From JBCCWR01 sp039193385 (lineage in GTDB: Bacteria > Verrucomicrobiota > Verrucomicrobiia > Methylacidiphilales > JBCCWR01): a stretch of 14,866 nucleotides of DNA. Positions 7,872 through 14,866 of this stretch are shown in pieces. The stretch covers positions 1 to 14,866 of the forward strand of contig JBCCWR010000055.1 in NCBI GenBank assembly GCA_039193385.1, read 5' to 3'. The position numbers and the translations under genes are program-made. Under the pieces are notes generated by a model, which saw only the letters and a list, made by a program, of their open reading frames with translations, was not told where the DNA came from and did no database searches. The stretch's first letter is position 1. The number at the start of each line of letters is the position of its first letter.

Positions 7872-8323
7872 AGGAGACATTTTCGCATATAGATGAACAA
7901 GGTAAGGCCAGGATGGTTGATGTAAGTCATAAACCCGAGGTTGCACGGGAAGCTCGAGCAGAAGGGCTTTTTTGCTGTAAACGTGAAACGATCCTGAAGT
8001 TGCGAGACCAGGCTTTACCTAAAGGGGATGTTTTAACTGTGGCCAAAATTGCTGGCATCCAGGCAGCCAAAGAGACATCGCGCTTGATACCTCTTTGTCA
8101 TCCGCTTCCATTAACAGGCGTGGATGTGGAGTTTGAGATCAAAGAAGAAGCGGTTGTTATTCGTTCTAAGGTTAAGACAAAAGCTCCTACGGGGGTGGAG
8201 ATGGAGGCATTGTCAGCGGTTCAAGTGGCAGCACTGACGCTGTATGACATGTGTAAAGCGGTGGATAACGAAATGCATATTACGAATGTTCGCGTTGTGC
8301 AGAAGACCAAAGAAAGTATCTAA
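7868..8323 (+). CDS. moaC: Cyclic pyranopterin monophosphate synthase MoaC
   Basis: MoaC converts the MoaA product, 3',8-cyclo-dihydro-GTP, into cyclic pyranopterin monophosphate. The 151-residue chain shows ARMVDVSHKPEVAREARAEG at about 14-33, AGIQAAKETSRLIPLCHPLP at about 62-81 and TGVEMEAL at about 108-115. YDMCKAVD around 126-133 contains the conserved active-site Asp127 and Lys130. Length and motifs match the family throughout. Its ATG overlaps the moeA stop, and its TAA shares one base with the mogA ATG, so it is tightly coupled on both sides. Placing moaC after moeA rather than next to moaA is a local gene order, not a functional change. Confidence 0.97.
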   Translation: MKETFSHIDEQGKARMVDVSHKPEVAREARAEGLFCCKRETILKLRDQALPKGDVLTVAKIAGIQAAKETSRLIPLCHPLPLTGVDVEFEIKEEAVVIRSKVKTKAPTGVEMEALSAVQVAALTLYDMCKAVDNEMHITNVRVVQKTKESI

Positions 8324-8799
8324 TGAAGTTAAAAGTCGGTCGTTTGACATTAAGTGATCGTGCATCCCAAGGGATATATAAAGATGAGAGTGGTCCTGAA
8401 ATCGAAAGTGTCTTATGCAAGTCTCTGGATCAGGAATTGGATTTTGTGGTTAAGTTATTGCCCGACGAACAATCGCTGATTGAAAAAGCGCTGATAGAAT
8501 TGACAGACTTTGATCTTTGTTCTCTTGTCGTAACCACAGGTGGAACCGGCCCGTCAAAGCGAGATGTGACTCCTGAAGCAACGCGAGCTGTTCTAGATAA
8601 AGAGTTAACGGGTTTTGGTGAAATTATGCGTATGGAGAGCTATAAAATCATCAAGACAGCTATTCTTTCCAGAGCAACTGCTGGAGTGCGTGGCAACAGT
8701 TTGATCGTTAATCTTCCGGGTAATCCAGCAGCTATAGGGCAATGTTTACCTTTGCTAACGCCTGCCATTCTTGAAGCTCTCCGGCATTTAAATCATTAA
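8323..8799 (+). CDS. mogA: Molybdopterin adenylyltransferase MogA
   Basis: The product is of the MogA/MoaB family, which adenylates molybdopterin with ATP before MoeA adds molybdenum. TTGGTGPSKRDVTPEAT at 71-87 is the family's signature, with Asp81 matching a catalytic Asp of E. coli MogA. GFGEIMR follows, then ILSRATAGVRGNSLIVNLPG near the C-terminal third. The opening KVGRLTLSDRAS and the 158-residue length fit MogA better than the longer plant fusion proteins. MoaB is the alternative name for close relatives, and the two cannot be split by sequence alone; pairing with MoeA supports the adenylyltransferase role. The start overlaps the moaC stop by one base. It appears to be the last Moco gene, with a 54-bp gap after it. 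Confidence 0.92.
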   Translation: MKLKVGRLTLSDRASQGIYKDESGPEIESVLCKSLDQELDFVVKLLPDEQSLIEKALIELTDFDLCSLVVTTGGTGPSKRDVTPEATRAVLDKELTGFGEIMRMESYKIIKTAILSRATAGVRGNSLIVNLPGNPAAIGQCLPLLTPAILEALRHLNH

Positions 8800-8853
8800 T
8801 CACAAAAATTTTCTGTTAGCTTTTCCTGTAAAGCGGGGTATTATTCAAAAATT

Positions 8854-9216
8854 ATGAGTCAGCCTAAGATTGTTTGTTATCTAAAGCCTTGGTGTGGATG
8901 GAGTAATGGTGTTCGCGCCATTATGAAAAAGTATGAATTGGAATATGAAGATAGGGATATTATCGGTAGCCCTGAAGAACGCATGGAAATGATTCAGAAA
9001 AGCGGTCAGGAACTTTCTCCGTGTGTGGAAATTGATGGTAAGATGCTAGCCGACGTCAGTGGTGAAGAGGTTGAAGAGTATATGATCAAAGAAGGCCTAG
9101 TTCAATCGGTTGATAAAGAAGCTGATGTTCCAACAGACCGTGGCTGTTCAGATGAAGAACACTTGGCTATGCAGCAACAGCAAGGATCTCCCATCCGTTT
9201 TATAGATAAAAAATAA
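8854..9216 (+). CDS. Glutaredoxin-like protein with CGWS site and C-terminal extension
   Basis: This 120-residue protein has a thioredoxin-fold glutaredoxin core at about 4-82. The active site is CGWS at 14-17, a monothiol-type CxxS like the CGFS glutaredoxins that handle iron-sulfur clusters. The usual TVP loop is replaced by SPC at 55-57, putting Cys57 directly after the expected cis-proline. The GG-D glutathione-binding segment is replaced by DVSGEEVEEYM. Beyond the core is a hydrophilic tail of about 35 residues with DRGCSDEEH (Cys98, His103) and a run of four Gln. It has no signal peptide and is cytoplasmic. It lies 54 bp after mogA and may share its transcript. Whether it acts in redox repair, cluster transfer or something else is not shown. 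ArsC-type reductases lack this spacing. Confidence 0.8.
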   Translation: MSQPKIVCYLKPWCGWSNGVRAIMKKYELEYEDRDIIGSPEERMEMIQKSGQELSPCVEIDGKMLADVSGEEVEEYMIKEGLVQSVDKEADVPTDRGCSDEEHLAMQQQQGSPIRFIDKK

Positions 9217-9270
9217 TCTAAGTTTTAGTCTTATACCGTCAAAGATTCTGTATCAATCCAATCCTTGTGA

Positions 9271-9288
9271 TATTGGTATATAACAATA
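9271..9288. promoter_or_regulatory. 18-bp near-perfect palindrome upstream of Nudix gene
   Basis: TATTGGTATATAACAATA reads the same on the other strand apart from one mismatched pair (positions 6 and 13 of the 18). It ends 35 bp before the Nudix ATG, in a place typical for an operator or promoter. The arms are TATTG and CAATA with a TATATA centre. AT-rich palindromes arise fairly often by chance, so binding is not established. Confidence 0.35.
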
Positions 9289-9293
9289 AGAAC

Positions 9294-9305
9294 AAAGCTA
9301 GCTTT
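9294..9305. promoter_or_regulatory. 12-bp perfect palindrome before Nudix gene
   Basis: AAAGCTAGCTTT is a perfect 12-bp palindrome ending 18 bp before the Nudix start. It lies five bases after the 18-bp near-palindrome. The pair could be two operator sites or, less likely, a small hairpin in the mRNA leader. There is no loop room for a stable hairpin, so a DNA-binding site is the better reading. Confidence 0.3.
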
Positions 9306-9323
9306 ATTACTTAATAGCCCAAA

Positions 9324-9878
9324 ATGGAGTCCTCAGAAAGGGTCGTTTACCAAGGCAAGTGGCTTCAATTTAGCGAGGTAGCTTTCAAAGACAAGCATGG
9401 TACGGAGCGTTCCTGGGAGACGATACGCAGAACTAGTAGCGGGCAAGCTGTTACTATTCTAGCTATAGTAGAGAATAAATCTTCATCGTCTCAAATTGTC
9501 TGCATTCGTCAGTTTCGACCTTCGGTCAATAACTATGTCATCGAATTGCCAGCCGGACTTATAGATCCTGAAGAAAGCCCTGAAGCAGCCGCACAAAGGG
9601 AACTGCTCGAAGAAACAGGATTTGAGGGAGATATTATTTCGGTAGGCCCCTTAGTTTTAAATTCTCCAGGTATGTCGAGTGAAGGTTGTTACTTAGTCAG
9701 TCTTAGAGTAACACATCAAACCCAAGCTAAACTTGAGAGAGACGAGGACATAGAGACGATATTGATACCAGTTGATACGATGCAGAATCATTTGTTGAAG
9801 TTGGAAAGTTGTAATAACAGAATTGATGCAAAACTCTGGTCTCTCAATGTAGGCTTGAAAATGAACAAAATGATTTGA
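9324..9878 (+). CDS. Nudix hydrolase, ADP-ribose pyrophosphatase type
   Basis: This 184-residue cytoplasmic hydrolase has a complete Nudix box at residues 78-100: G78, E84, R92-E93, E96-E97 and G99 fit the Gx5Ex7REUxEExGU pattern that binds the catalytic metal. The region before it (VYQGKWLQFSEVAF, then QIVCIRQFRPSVNNYVIELPAG) matches the ADP-ribose pyrophosphatase subgroup, which splits ADP-ribose or other nucleoside diphosphate sugars into a sugar phosphate and AMP or a similar nucleotide. The 16-residue-downstream proline typical of that subgroup fits NSPGMSSE at about 113-120. Substrate range in this subgroup varies, so only the chemistry is firm. It lies 107 bp after the glutaredoxin gene, with two palindromes in between, which suggests its own promoter. 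The start is ATG at 9324. Confidence 0.9.
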   Translation: MESSERVVYQGKWLQFSEVAFKDKHGTERSWETIRRTSSGQAVTILAIVENKSSSSQIVCIRQFRPSVNNYVIELPAGLIDPEESPEAAAQRELLEETGFEGDIISVGPLVLNSPGMSSEGCYLVSLRVTHQTQAKLERDEDIETILIPVDTMQNHLLKLESCNNRIDAKLWSLNVGLKMNKMI

Positions 9879-9961
9879 TTTTTGTTATATATCCCCCTTT
9901 TTTATTTGCATTGATGTATCTTTATAGTAATTGTGATTTTCTTTAACTCGACAGCTTTTTT

Positions 9962-11503
9962 ATGCGTATTCTATTAATCTTATTTTATACATTTGGTTCT
10001 TTAACATTTCACTTTAATTACCTTCAGGGAGCTGCTTCAAGGCCAGCGCAACCTGCAGGTTCAGATTTGCAAGCTATCTTGAACGCTGGCGAAGACCTCT
10101 ATCTGGAACCTGGCGTAGTCTATGAAATATCTGAACCACTCAAGTTTACTCGAAAAGGCCAAAAAATTACGACTTTAAATCCAAAGAGCTTGGATAATTA
10201 TGCCACGTTGAGAATTGTAGATGAAGAATGTGGCCAACTAATCAACGGAAACCATATAGACAAGATCACACTTGAACGTGTCAAGTTAGATGGAAATCGT
10301 TATCGCCTTTCGACTTTGTCCAAAGATCTGGGCACTCCGCCCTTAGTCTTTATGGGGGGAGCTGAAGCCAGTGAGCAAGTAGTGCGTCAGTGTGTTTTTA
10401 TTGCAGCTCGCACATGGTCAACTCTGAAAGTTCATGAAGGTGGTTCCGATATTCTAGTTGAGGATAATATATTTATTGGTGCAGGATCAGATGTAAGAGG
10501 CAATGGACGCGAGTATTTGGAAAACCCTAAAATCAATGGATATGCTTGGGGTGATGGTATTTCATGTGCTGCCAAGCAAACAACCATTCGCAATAATCTT
10601 ATTCTTGATCCAACAGACGTTGGTATTGTGTTGTTTGGTGCTCCCGGGAGTATTGCTGAGAATAATGTAATCGCCACGGTTTCTCGCGAATCACTAGGAG
10701 GAATCAATCTTGTTGATCCATTGCAGTTCTGGGTCATTGACGGTGATAAAAGCATGATTGATTACCGTAAAGTTTTAGTGAGTAACAATTGGATTGATGC
10801 ACGAGGTTCGCGTATTCATATGGGTATTCCTGTAGGTGCTGTGCCTTGGGTTCCTAGTAAAAAAGGATTCACTTTTGTAGGGGGCACAGTAGCAAATAAC
10901 CTTATAACAGGGGATTGTGCTGCTTATGGAATCATTCTGAGTGGTATCACGAAATTCAACGTCACAGGTAATATTTCCCAAGCGAGTTATTCTGGTATTG
11001 CAGAAGGATTAAGTGATAAAGAGCCTCCAGATGATCCTGTAGATTTTGTTTATAATCCGGAAGTGGTGACTGCTTCAGAGATTCAGCCCGAGTTTAAAGC
11101 GATGCAACGTCATATTTCGCATCTTTTACGCTGTAATCATCTCCCTAAAAACGATAGAGGGTATCGCGATTATCCTTATGGTGAATACGAAGTTGTTGGT
11201 GTAGTTAAAACGGCATTTGAGGAAATGTTGGGAAGATTGCCCCATGAAGATGAATTGTCTCATTACACAGATTGGTTAAATAAAACACAAACTTCTGCGG
11301 ATAACTTACGTCTCATCTTAATGGGATCACCTGAGTTTCTGGAACGTCATGGAGCTATCAAACCTCATGAGCTTCAACTTTTCAGAGAGCAATTATGGTT
11401 AACAGCCATAGCAAATGTTCTTGGTGAGATGATTGCCTCTTCTAAATGGATGAAAGCCGAAGAGCTCTATAAGCAGGCTTGGAACATCATTACCAAAAAC
11501 TAA
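9962..11503 (+). CDS. Secreted right-handed beta-helix protein with DUF4214-like tail
   Basis: The N-terminus (MRILLILFYTFGSLTFHFN, likely cut near residue 23-25) is a signal peptide, so the protein is exported. Residues about 90-345 carry repeated turns rich in N-N-x-I and related steps (VEDNIFIG, IRNNLIL, AENNVIA, VSNNWIDA, VANNLITG, VTGNIS). These are typical of a right-handed parallel beta-helix in the pectate lyase superfamily. Residues about 419-464 (FEEMLGRLP to SPEFLERHG) resemble the DUF4214 module with its LGR-P and S-EF signature. I see no residue set that assigns a lyase or hydrolase family, so binding or cleavage of a polysaccharide is an inference from fold and neighbours. It is 25 bp before a sulfatase gene on the same strand, which supports co-transcription. 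The 513-residue frame starts at ATG 9962. Confidence 0.78.
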   Translation: MRILLILFYTFGSLTFHFNYLQGAASRPAQPAGSDLQAILNAGEDLYLEPGVVYEISEPLKFTRKGQKITTLNPKSLDNYATLRIVDEECGQLINGNHIDKITLERVKLDGNRYRLSTLSKDLGTPPLVFMGGAEASEQVVRQCVFIAARTWSTLKVHEGGSDILVEDNIFIGAGSDVRGNGREYLENPKINGYAWGDGISCAAKQTTIRNNLILDPTDVGIVLFGAPGSIAENNVIATVSRESLGGINLVDPLQFWVIDGDKSMIDYRKVLVSNNWIDARGSRIHMGIPVGAVPWVPSKKGFTFVGGTVANNLITGDCAAYGIILSGITKFNVTGNISQASYSGIAEGLSDKEPPDDPVDFVYNPEVVTASEIQPEFKAMQRHISHLLRCNHLPKNDRGYRDYPYGEYEVVGVVKTAFEEMLGRLPHEDELSHYTDWLNKTQTSADNLRLILMGSPEFLERHGAIKPHELQLFREQLWLTAIANVLGEMIASSKWMKAEELYKQAWNIITKN

Positions 11504-11528
11504 ACGTATCATTAACCAATACTTTCGG

Positions 11529-13034
11529 ATGAATCTAAAATATAAAAACGGTATCATGACGCTATTCTTATCAGTTATAGCTACTGTTCATTTATACGCC
11601 CAGGCTTCTCAACCCAATGTTTTGTTTTTTGCTTTTGATGATCTCAGTGACTGGATTAGTCCAATGGGATATCAGCAGGCAAAAACCCCTAACTTCGAAC
11701 GCCTTGCTGCTCGAGGTGTCACTTTTCAATATGCCCACACAGCGGGTATTTATTGTGCGCCCGCCCGTACAGCCATCTTTACAGGTAGACATGCCAGCAC
11801 CACAGGCTTTTATGCAAATCATGTTCACTTTGCGCTCAAACCGGAAATCAAGCCTTTGCAAGTCGCTTTCAGTGAAGCAGGTTATGCTACCTTCGGTGGT
11901 GGTAAGCTTTTCCACCACAGTGCAGGCTGGATTGATTTACGTGGGTGGGACGAGTTCTATATTCGCAGTCAAGAGCAGAGAGAGAGAGGCTGGCCTCTAG
12001 ATTCATGGACCACTGAACATCCAGCCATGCCTGTGCCTTATCCTAATAGTAAATACAATAGGACGGATAAGCCGACCAAAGCTAAATGGTTTCTAGAGTG
12101 GGGAGCTGTTCTTAACGAAAATGAAGAAATCATGGCGGATACGATGCGTACCAACTGGGCCTGTAAAAAACTTCAGCAAGCTCACCATAAGCCATTCTTT
12201 CTTGGTTTGGGGCTTTATGCACCGCATTTTCCCAATTACGTGCCGCAAAAGTATTTCGATATGTATGATAGAGATGCACTACAGCCCCCAGAATACCTTG
12301 CGACAGATTTAGAGGATTTGCCTGAAAAAATAAAAAAAGCAAAACAATCACGCGGAAAAATACACCAGCATCTAGAAAAGATAGATGGAGTCAAAGATGC
12401 TATACATGGATATCTGGCAAGTGTGTCTTATGCAGATGCCATGCTGGGGCGTGTCCTTGATGCTTTGGATAGTGGACCGAATGCGGATAATACTATTATC
12501 GTAATTTGGAGTGATCATGGTTATCACCATGGCCAAAAATTTGACTGGGGTAAGCATACCCTGTGGGAACGAACGTCAAATGTTCCATTCATGTGGGCTG
12601 GTCCTGGTATAGCAAAAGGTAAGAGTGTTGATACGACCGTTAGTCTAATCGATATATATCCTACTTTGCTTGATCTATGTTCCATTCCACAAGTGCCGGA
12701 TTTAGATGGCGTCTCAATGGCTGCTATGCTGAAGAATCCCAAAGAGGCAAAAGATCGAAACGTATTACTTCCGGGTATGAAGCCTAACGAATATGCTATC
12801 ATAAACCAGCGTTGGCGTTATATCCGTTATGCTGATGCCACCGAGGAGCTTTACGATGTGCGCAAGGACCCCAATGAATGGACTAATCTTGCTGACACCC
12901 CAGAGTATGCTGAGATGAAAACAAAACTTGCGGCTGAAGCTCCTCAGACTTTCGCTGAAGAAGGAGCAAATTTTTCTAAATTCAAATTAACTTTTAAAGG
13001 TGATCAATATCATTGGGAGAAAAAAAATAAGTAA
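11529..13034 (+). CDS. Exported sulfatase, iduronate-2-sulfatase-like
   Basis: A type I sulfatase that hydrolyses a sulfate ester, probably on a carbohydrate. C76-A-P-A-R80 is the CxPxR motif whose Cys is oxidised to formylglycine. Metal ligands are visible as D37-D38 near the start and D329-H330 in WSDHGYHHGQ, with GGK126 and KH at 342-343 as likely active-site residues. GGGKLFHH and HTLWERTSNVPFMW resemble the iduronate-2-sulfatase branch. The N-terminus, ending near YAQ-A at about 25-26, is a signal peptide. A shorter start at Met10 would still leave a signal peptide. The 501-residue length is normal. It lies between the beta-helix gene and a second sulfatase, and needs a maturation enzyme encoded elsewhere. 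The exact glycan is not determined. Confidence 0.92.
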   Translation: MNLKYKNGIMTLFLSVIATVHLYAQASQPNVLFFAFDDLSDWISPMGYQQAKTPNFERLAARGVTFQYAHTAGIYCAPARTAIFTGRHASTTGFYANHVHFALKPEIKPLQVAFSEAGYATFGGGKLFHHSAGWIDLRGWDEFYIRSQEQRERGWPLDSWTTEHPAMPVPYPNSKYNRTDKPTKAKWFLEWGAVLNENEEIMADTMRTNWACKKLQQAHHKPFFLGLGLYAPHFPNYVPQKYFDMYDRDALQPPEYLATDLEDLPEKIKKAKQSRGKIHQHLEKIDGVKDAIHGYLASVSYADAMLGRVLDALDSGPNADNTIIVIWSDHGYHHGQKFDWGKHTLWERTSNVPFMWAGPGIAKGKSVDTTVSLIDIYPTLLDLCSIPQVPDLDGVSMAAMLKNPKEAKDRNVLLPGMKPNEYAIINQRWRYIRYADATEELYDVRKDPNEWTNLADTPEYAEMKTKLAAEAPQTFAEEGANFSKFKLTFKGDQYHWEKKNK

Positions 13035-13107
13035 CATCTTCTACTTGATTATTTATCAAATTTAATATTTATAATTCTAAATTAATACAAAAAACCGTTC
13101 TCAAAAC

Positions 13108-14691
13108 ATGAAAATAAAAATCCATCCCAAAGTAATGGTTCCTATTACTTTACTCCTTACAACAATTATTTTTTTATTTCCAGCTCAAGCAAAAACAAAG
13201 CCAAACGTTATTGTCATTATTACAGATGACCAAAGCTGGGATACTCTTGGCTTCATGGGGGGTAAAGTGCATACCCCACGTCTCGACAAAATGGCGGCAG
13301 ACGGAATTTATTTCAGTGATTTTAATGTGACCTCGACCGTTTGTTCTCCATCTCGCTACAGTTTTTTAACAGGCCGCTTTGCAGGCCGATGTGAAGGTGA
13401 ACGCTTTCTTGCAGAGCACCCTTATGGCGAGCAGACCCAGGTAGAGAATATTGGAGAGCTTGAACCAGATCAGTGGAATTTACCAAAAGCACTTCAGAAA
13501 AATGGCTACAAAACTGGCTTCATTGGTAAATCGCATGTCATCAAGCATGATTGGATGCACCGCAAAGATGACAAGTATATGGAAACCTATGCCAAGGATG
13601 CAGACCCAAGTGATCCTGAGGTTACAGCGAAGATGCGACGCAATCATGATAAATGGTCTGAGGAGATGAAAAAATATGGTTTTGATTTTGTAGATGGTTT
13701 CTATGCGGCTAATTTAAGGGAACTGAGAAATGATCAGCTCAATGTTCATAATCTGGAATGGACGGTTGACAAAGCTTTTGATTTTCTAGAACAAAATCAA
13801 AAGGAATCCTTTTTCCTTTATTTTTCTACAACCCTTCATCATGGGCCGGCGCCTTCGAATAATATTTATAGTCTTAAAGCAGATCTAAGAATGACCGGAG
13901 AGGGATTTGTGGCAGAAGGTTTTAATGTCATGCCATCAAGAGAAGACATTTTGAAACGTAACAAGGAAGCCGGTTTTCGAGATAGAGACGCCTATGCGTT
14001 ATGGCTGGATGATGGCGTGGGTGCGATTCTTGATAAAGTGGAGTCTCTAGGCTTATCAGAGAAAACATTGATTGTTTTTGTGCCAGATCATGGTTCCTAT
14101 CGTCATGGCAAAGCGACTTTACATGATTTCGGTATGCGTGTTCCTATGCTTTGTCTTTGGAAAGGAGTCATTACTCCTGGATCTAAGTATGACGAGATAG
14201 TGGCAAATATAGACCTTGCTCCAACAATCCTGGATTTATGCGGTATTGAAAAACCAGAGGATTACCATATTGATGGTCTGAGTTTTAAGCAAGCGCTCTT
14301 CGGAGGACAAGACCCCTTGCGTAAAGTTCTTTTTGGCGAGCTAGGGCATTCTCGTGCGGTTAAGACAAAGGATTGGAAATATATTGCCGTGCGTTATCCC
14401 GAAGAATTGCAGAAGAGAATTGAGAGTGGGGAAACTTTTAAGGATTTCAACGGAAATCCCATGCCATTACCCTATCTAACACGCAATGGCCATTTGGGGT
14501 ATCACGCATCACGGCAGAATCCACATTATTTTGATGCGGATCAGCTTTATAATTTGAAGACGGATCCAGAAGAGAATGAGAATGTTTATAAGCAAAATCC
14601 TGAAGTGGCGCAGCGGATGAAACTTTCTCTCAAATCAGCTCTTGGTAAGTTTGAACAAAGACCCTTTGGAGAATTTATTGTAGCCCAATAA
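13108..14691 (+). CDS. Exported sulfatase, second and sequence-divergent member
   Basis: This is another type I sulfatase of the formylglycine class. C79-S-P-S-R83 supplies the modified Cys, with TGR after it. D40-D41 and D327-H328 (FVPDHGSYRHGK) are metal ligands, GK141 and H244-H245 likely active-site residues. The N-terminus has a signal peptide ending FPAQA-K (cleavage near residue 28). The 527-residue protein is plainly not a recent copy of the preceding sulfatase, because matching segments outside the core motifs are few. The two probably remove sulfate from different positions or sugars. It follows its neighbour by 73 bp of AT-rich sequence that holds only a weak 5-bp stem at 13045-13059. 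The C-terminal domain (DADQLYNLKTDPEENENVYKQ) is usual for the family. Substrate unknown. Confidence 0.92.
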   Translation: MKIKIHPKVMVPITLLLTTIIFLFPAQAKTKPNVIVIITDDQSWDTLGFMGGKVHTPRLDKMAADGIYFSDFNVTSTVCSPSRYSFLTGRFAGRCEGERFLAEHPYGEQTQVENIGELEPDQWNLPKALQKNGYKTGFIGKSHVIKHDWMHRKDDKYMETYAKDADPSDPEVTAKMRRNHDKWSEEMKKYGFDFVDGFYAANLRELRNDQLNVHNLEWTVDKAFDFLEQNQKESFFLYFSTTLHHGPAPSNNIYSLKADLRMTGEGFVAEGFNVMPSREDILKRNKEAGFRDRDAYALWLDDGVGAILDKVESLGLSEKTLIVFVPDHGSYRHGKATLHDFGMRVPMLCLWKGVITPGSKYDEIVANIDLAPTILDLCGIEKPEDYHIDGLSFKQALFGGQDPLRKVLFGELGHSRAVKTKDWKYIAVRYPEELQKRIESGETFKDFNGNPMPLPYLTRNGHLGYHASRQNPHYFDADQLYNLKTDPEENENVYKQNPEVAQRMKLSLKSALGKFEQRPFGEFIVAQ

Positions 14692-14712
14692 AATAAATAT
14701 AGAATTTTGTGC

Positions 14713-14740
14713 TATCGAGATAGTTTTAATTGAATCGATA
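14713..14740. promoter_or_regulatory. Short inverted repeat between second sulfatase and last gene
   Basis: TATCGA at 14713-14718 and TCGATA at 14735-14740 are 6-bp inverted repeats with a 16-bp spacer, 13 bp before the next ATG. There is no T-run after it, so it is unlikely to be a terminator. It may be an operator or chance. Confidence 0.2.
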
Positions 14741-14753
14741 AGAATTATAAAAA

Positions 14754-14866
14754 ATGAAAATGATGTATTTAACCGAAAAGAAAACCTGGAACGTATTACA
14801 AGTCATAACGCTAGTTTTATTCGTTATGCTTTGCATGTCATTGGAGCTAGTTAGGTTGTGCCCTAA
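14754..14866 (+). CDS. N-terminal part of an exported or membrane protein, cut by window edge
   Basis: An open frame starts at ATG 14754, 62 bp after the second sulfatase, and runs without a stop to the right edge (37 codons). A second start at Met3 or Met4 is possible. The short start MKMMYLTEKKTWNVLQ is followed by a hydrophobic stretch VITLVLFVMLCMS, which looks like a signal peptide or a membrane anchor. Position and strand suggest it continues the beta-helix and sulfatase run. Too little is present to name a family. Confidence 0.5.
   Translation, partial: MKMMYLTEKKTWNVLQVITLVLFVMLCMSLELVRLCP

Noticed and set aside
8819..8834. Terminator after mogA
   Set aside because: GCTTT and AAAGC can pair but the stem is 5 bp and is followed by GGGGTATT, not a T-run.
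8854..9216. ArsC-type arsenate reductase
   Set aside because: The CGWS site with a cis-Pro loop and the glutaredoxin-like order of segments do not match the ArsC Cys and Arg pattern.
10432..10755. Antisense reading frame inside the beta-helix gene
   Set aside because: It lies wholly within a confident gene, has no recognisable domain and is rich in composition artefacts.
11617..12000. Overlapping plus-strand frame inside the first sulfatase
   Set aside because: The sulfatase frame carries the CxPxR motif and metal ligands; the overlapping frame has no family similarity.
13045..13059. Terminator between the sulfatases
   Set aside because: TTGAT/ATCAA is a weak AT stem without a clean T-run, and the next gene is on the same strand.

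Overview
The window is a dense bacterial chromosome segment, AT-leaning by eye. It most likely comes from a marine polysaccharide degrader of the PVC group (Lentisphaerota, Verrucomicrobiota or Kiritimatiellota). That placement is an inference: Cys-type sulfatases, a GH71/99-like protein, a solute:sodium symporter and a beta-helix protein occur together, and almost no gene has a recognisable Shine-Dalgarno sequence. No single marker settles the phylum.

Layout. (1) 1-4850, minus strand: a carbohydrate-type cluster read right to left. It holds a TIM-barrel glycosidase-like protein with no ATG start, a GH71/99-like exported protein, a 300-bp gap, and an SSS-family symporter cut by the left edge. 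(2) 4851-5052: a divergent intergenic region with two inverted repeats. (3) 5053-8799, plus strand: a compact molybdenum cofactor operon moaA-moaD-moaE-moeA-moaC-mogA, with gaps of 4-13 bp or start/stop overlaps. (4) 8854-9878: an atypical monothiol-like glutaredoxin and a Nudix hydrolase of the ADP-ribose pyrophosphatase type. Two palindromes lie in front of the Nudix gene. (5) 9962-14691: a secreted right-handed beta-helix protein with a DUF4214-like tail, followed by two exported sulfatases with different sequences. A further exported or membrane protein begins at 14754 and is cut by the right edge.

How they fit. The Moco operon covers cyclisation of GTP (MoaA, MoaC), the dithiolene synthase (MoaD, MoaE), adenylation (MogA) and molybdate insertion (MoeA). 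The MoaD-activating enzyme MoeB and the molybdate transporter are not in the window. The right-hand secreted genes look like part of a system for a sulfated glycan: a beta-helix protein to bind or cut the chain and two sulfatases to remove ester sulfate. The left-hand genes could process and import a released sugar. Both sulfatases need a formylglycine-generating maturase that is not encoded here. I found no RNA genes, CRISPR array, insertion sequence or phage genes. I did not find a clearly novel system. The least explained items are the two glycosidase-like genes, the beta-helix protein with its tail, and the glutaredoxin variant.
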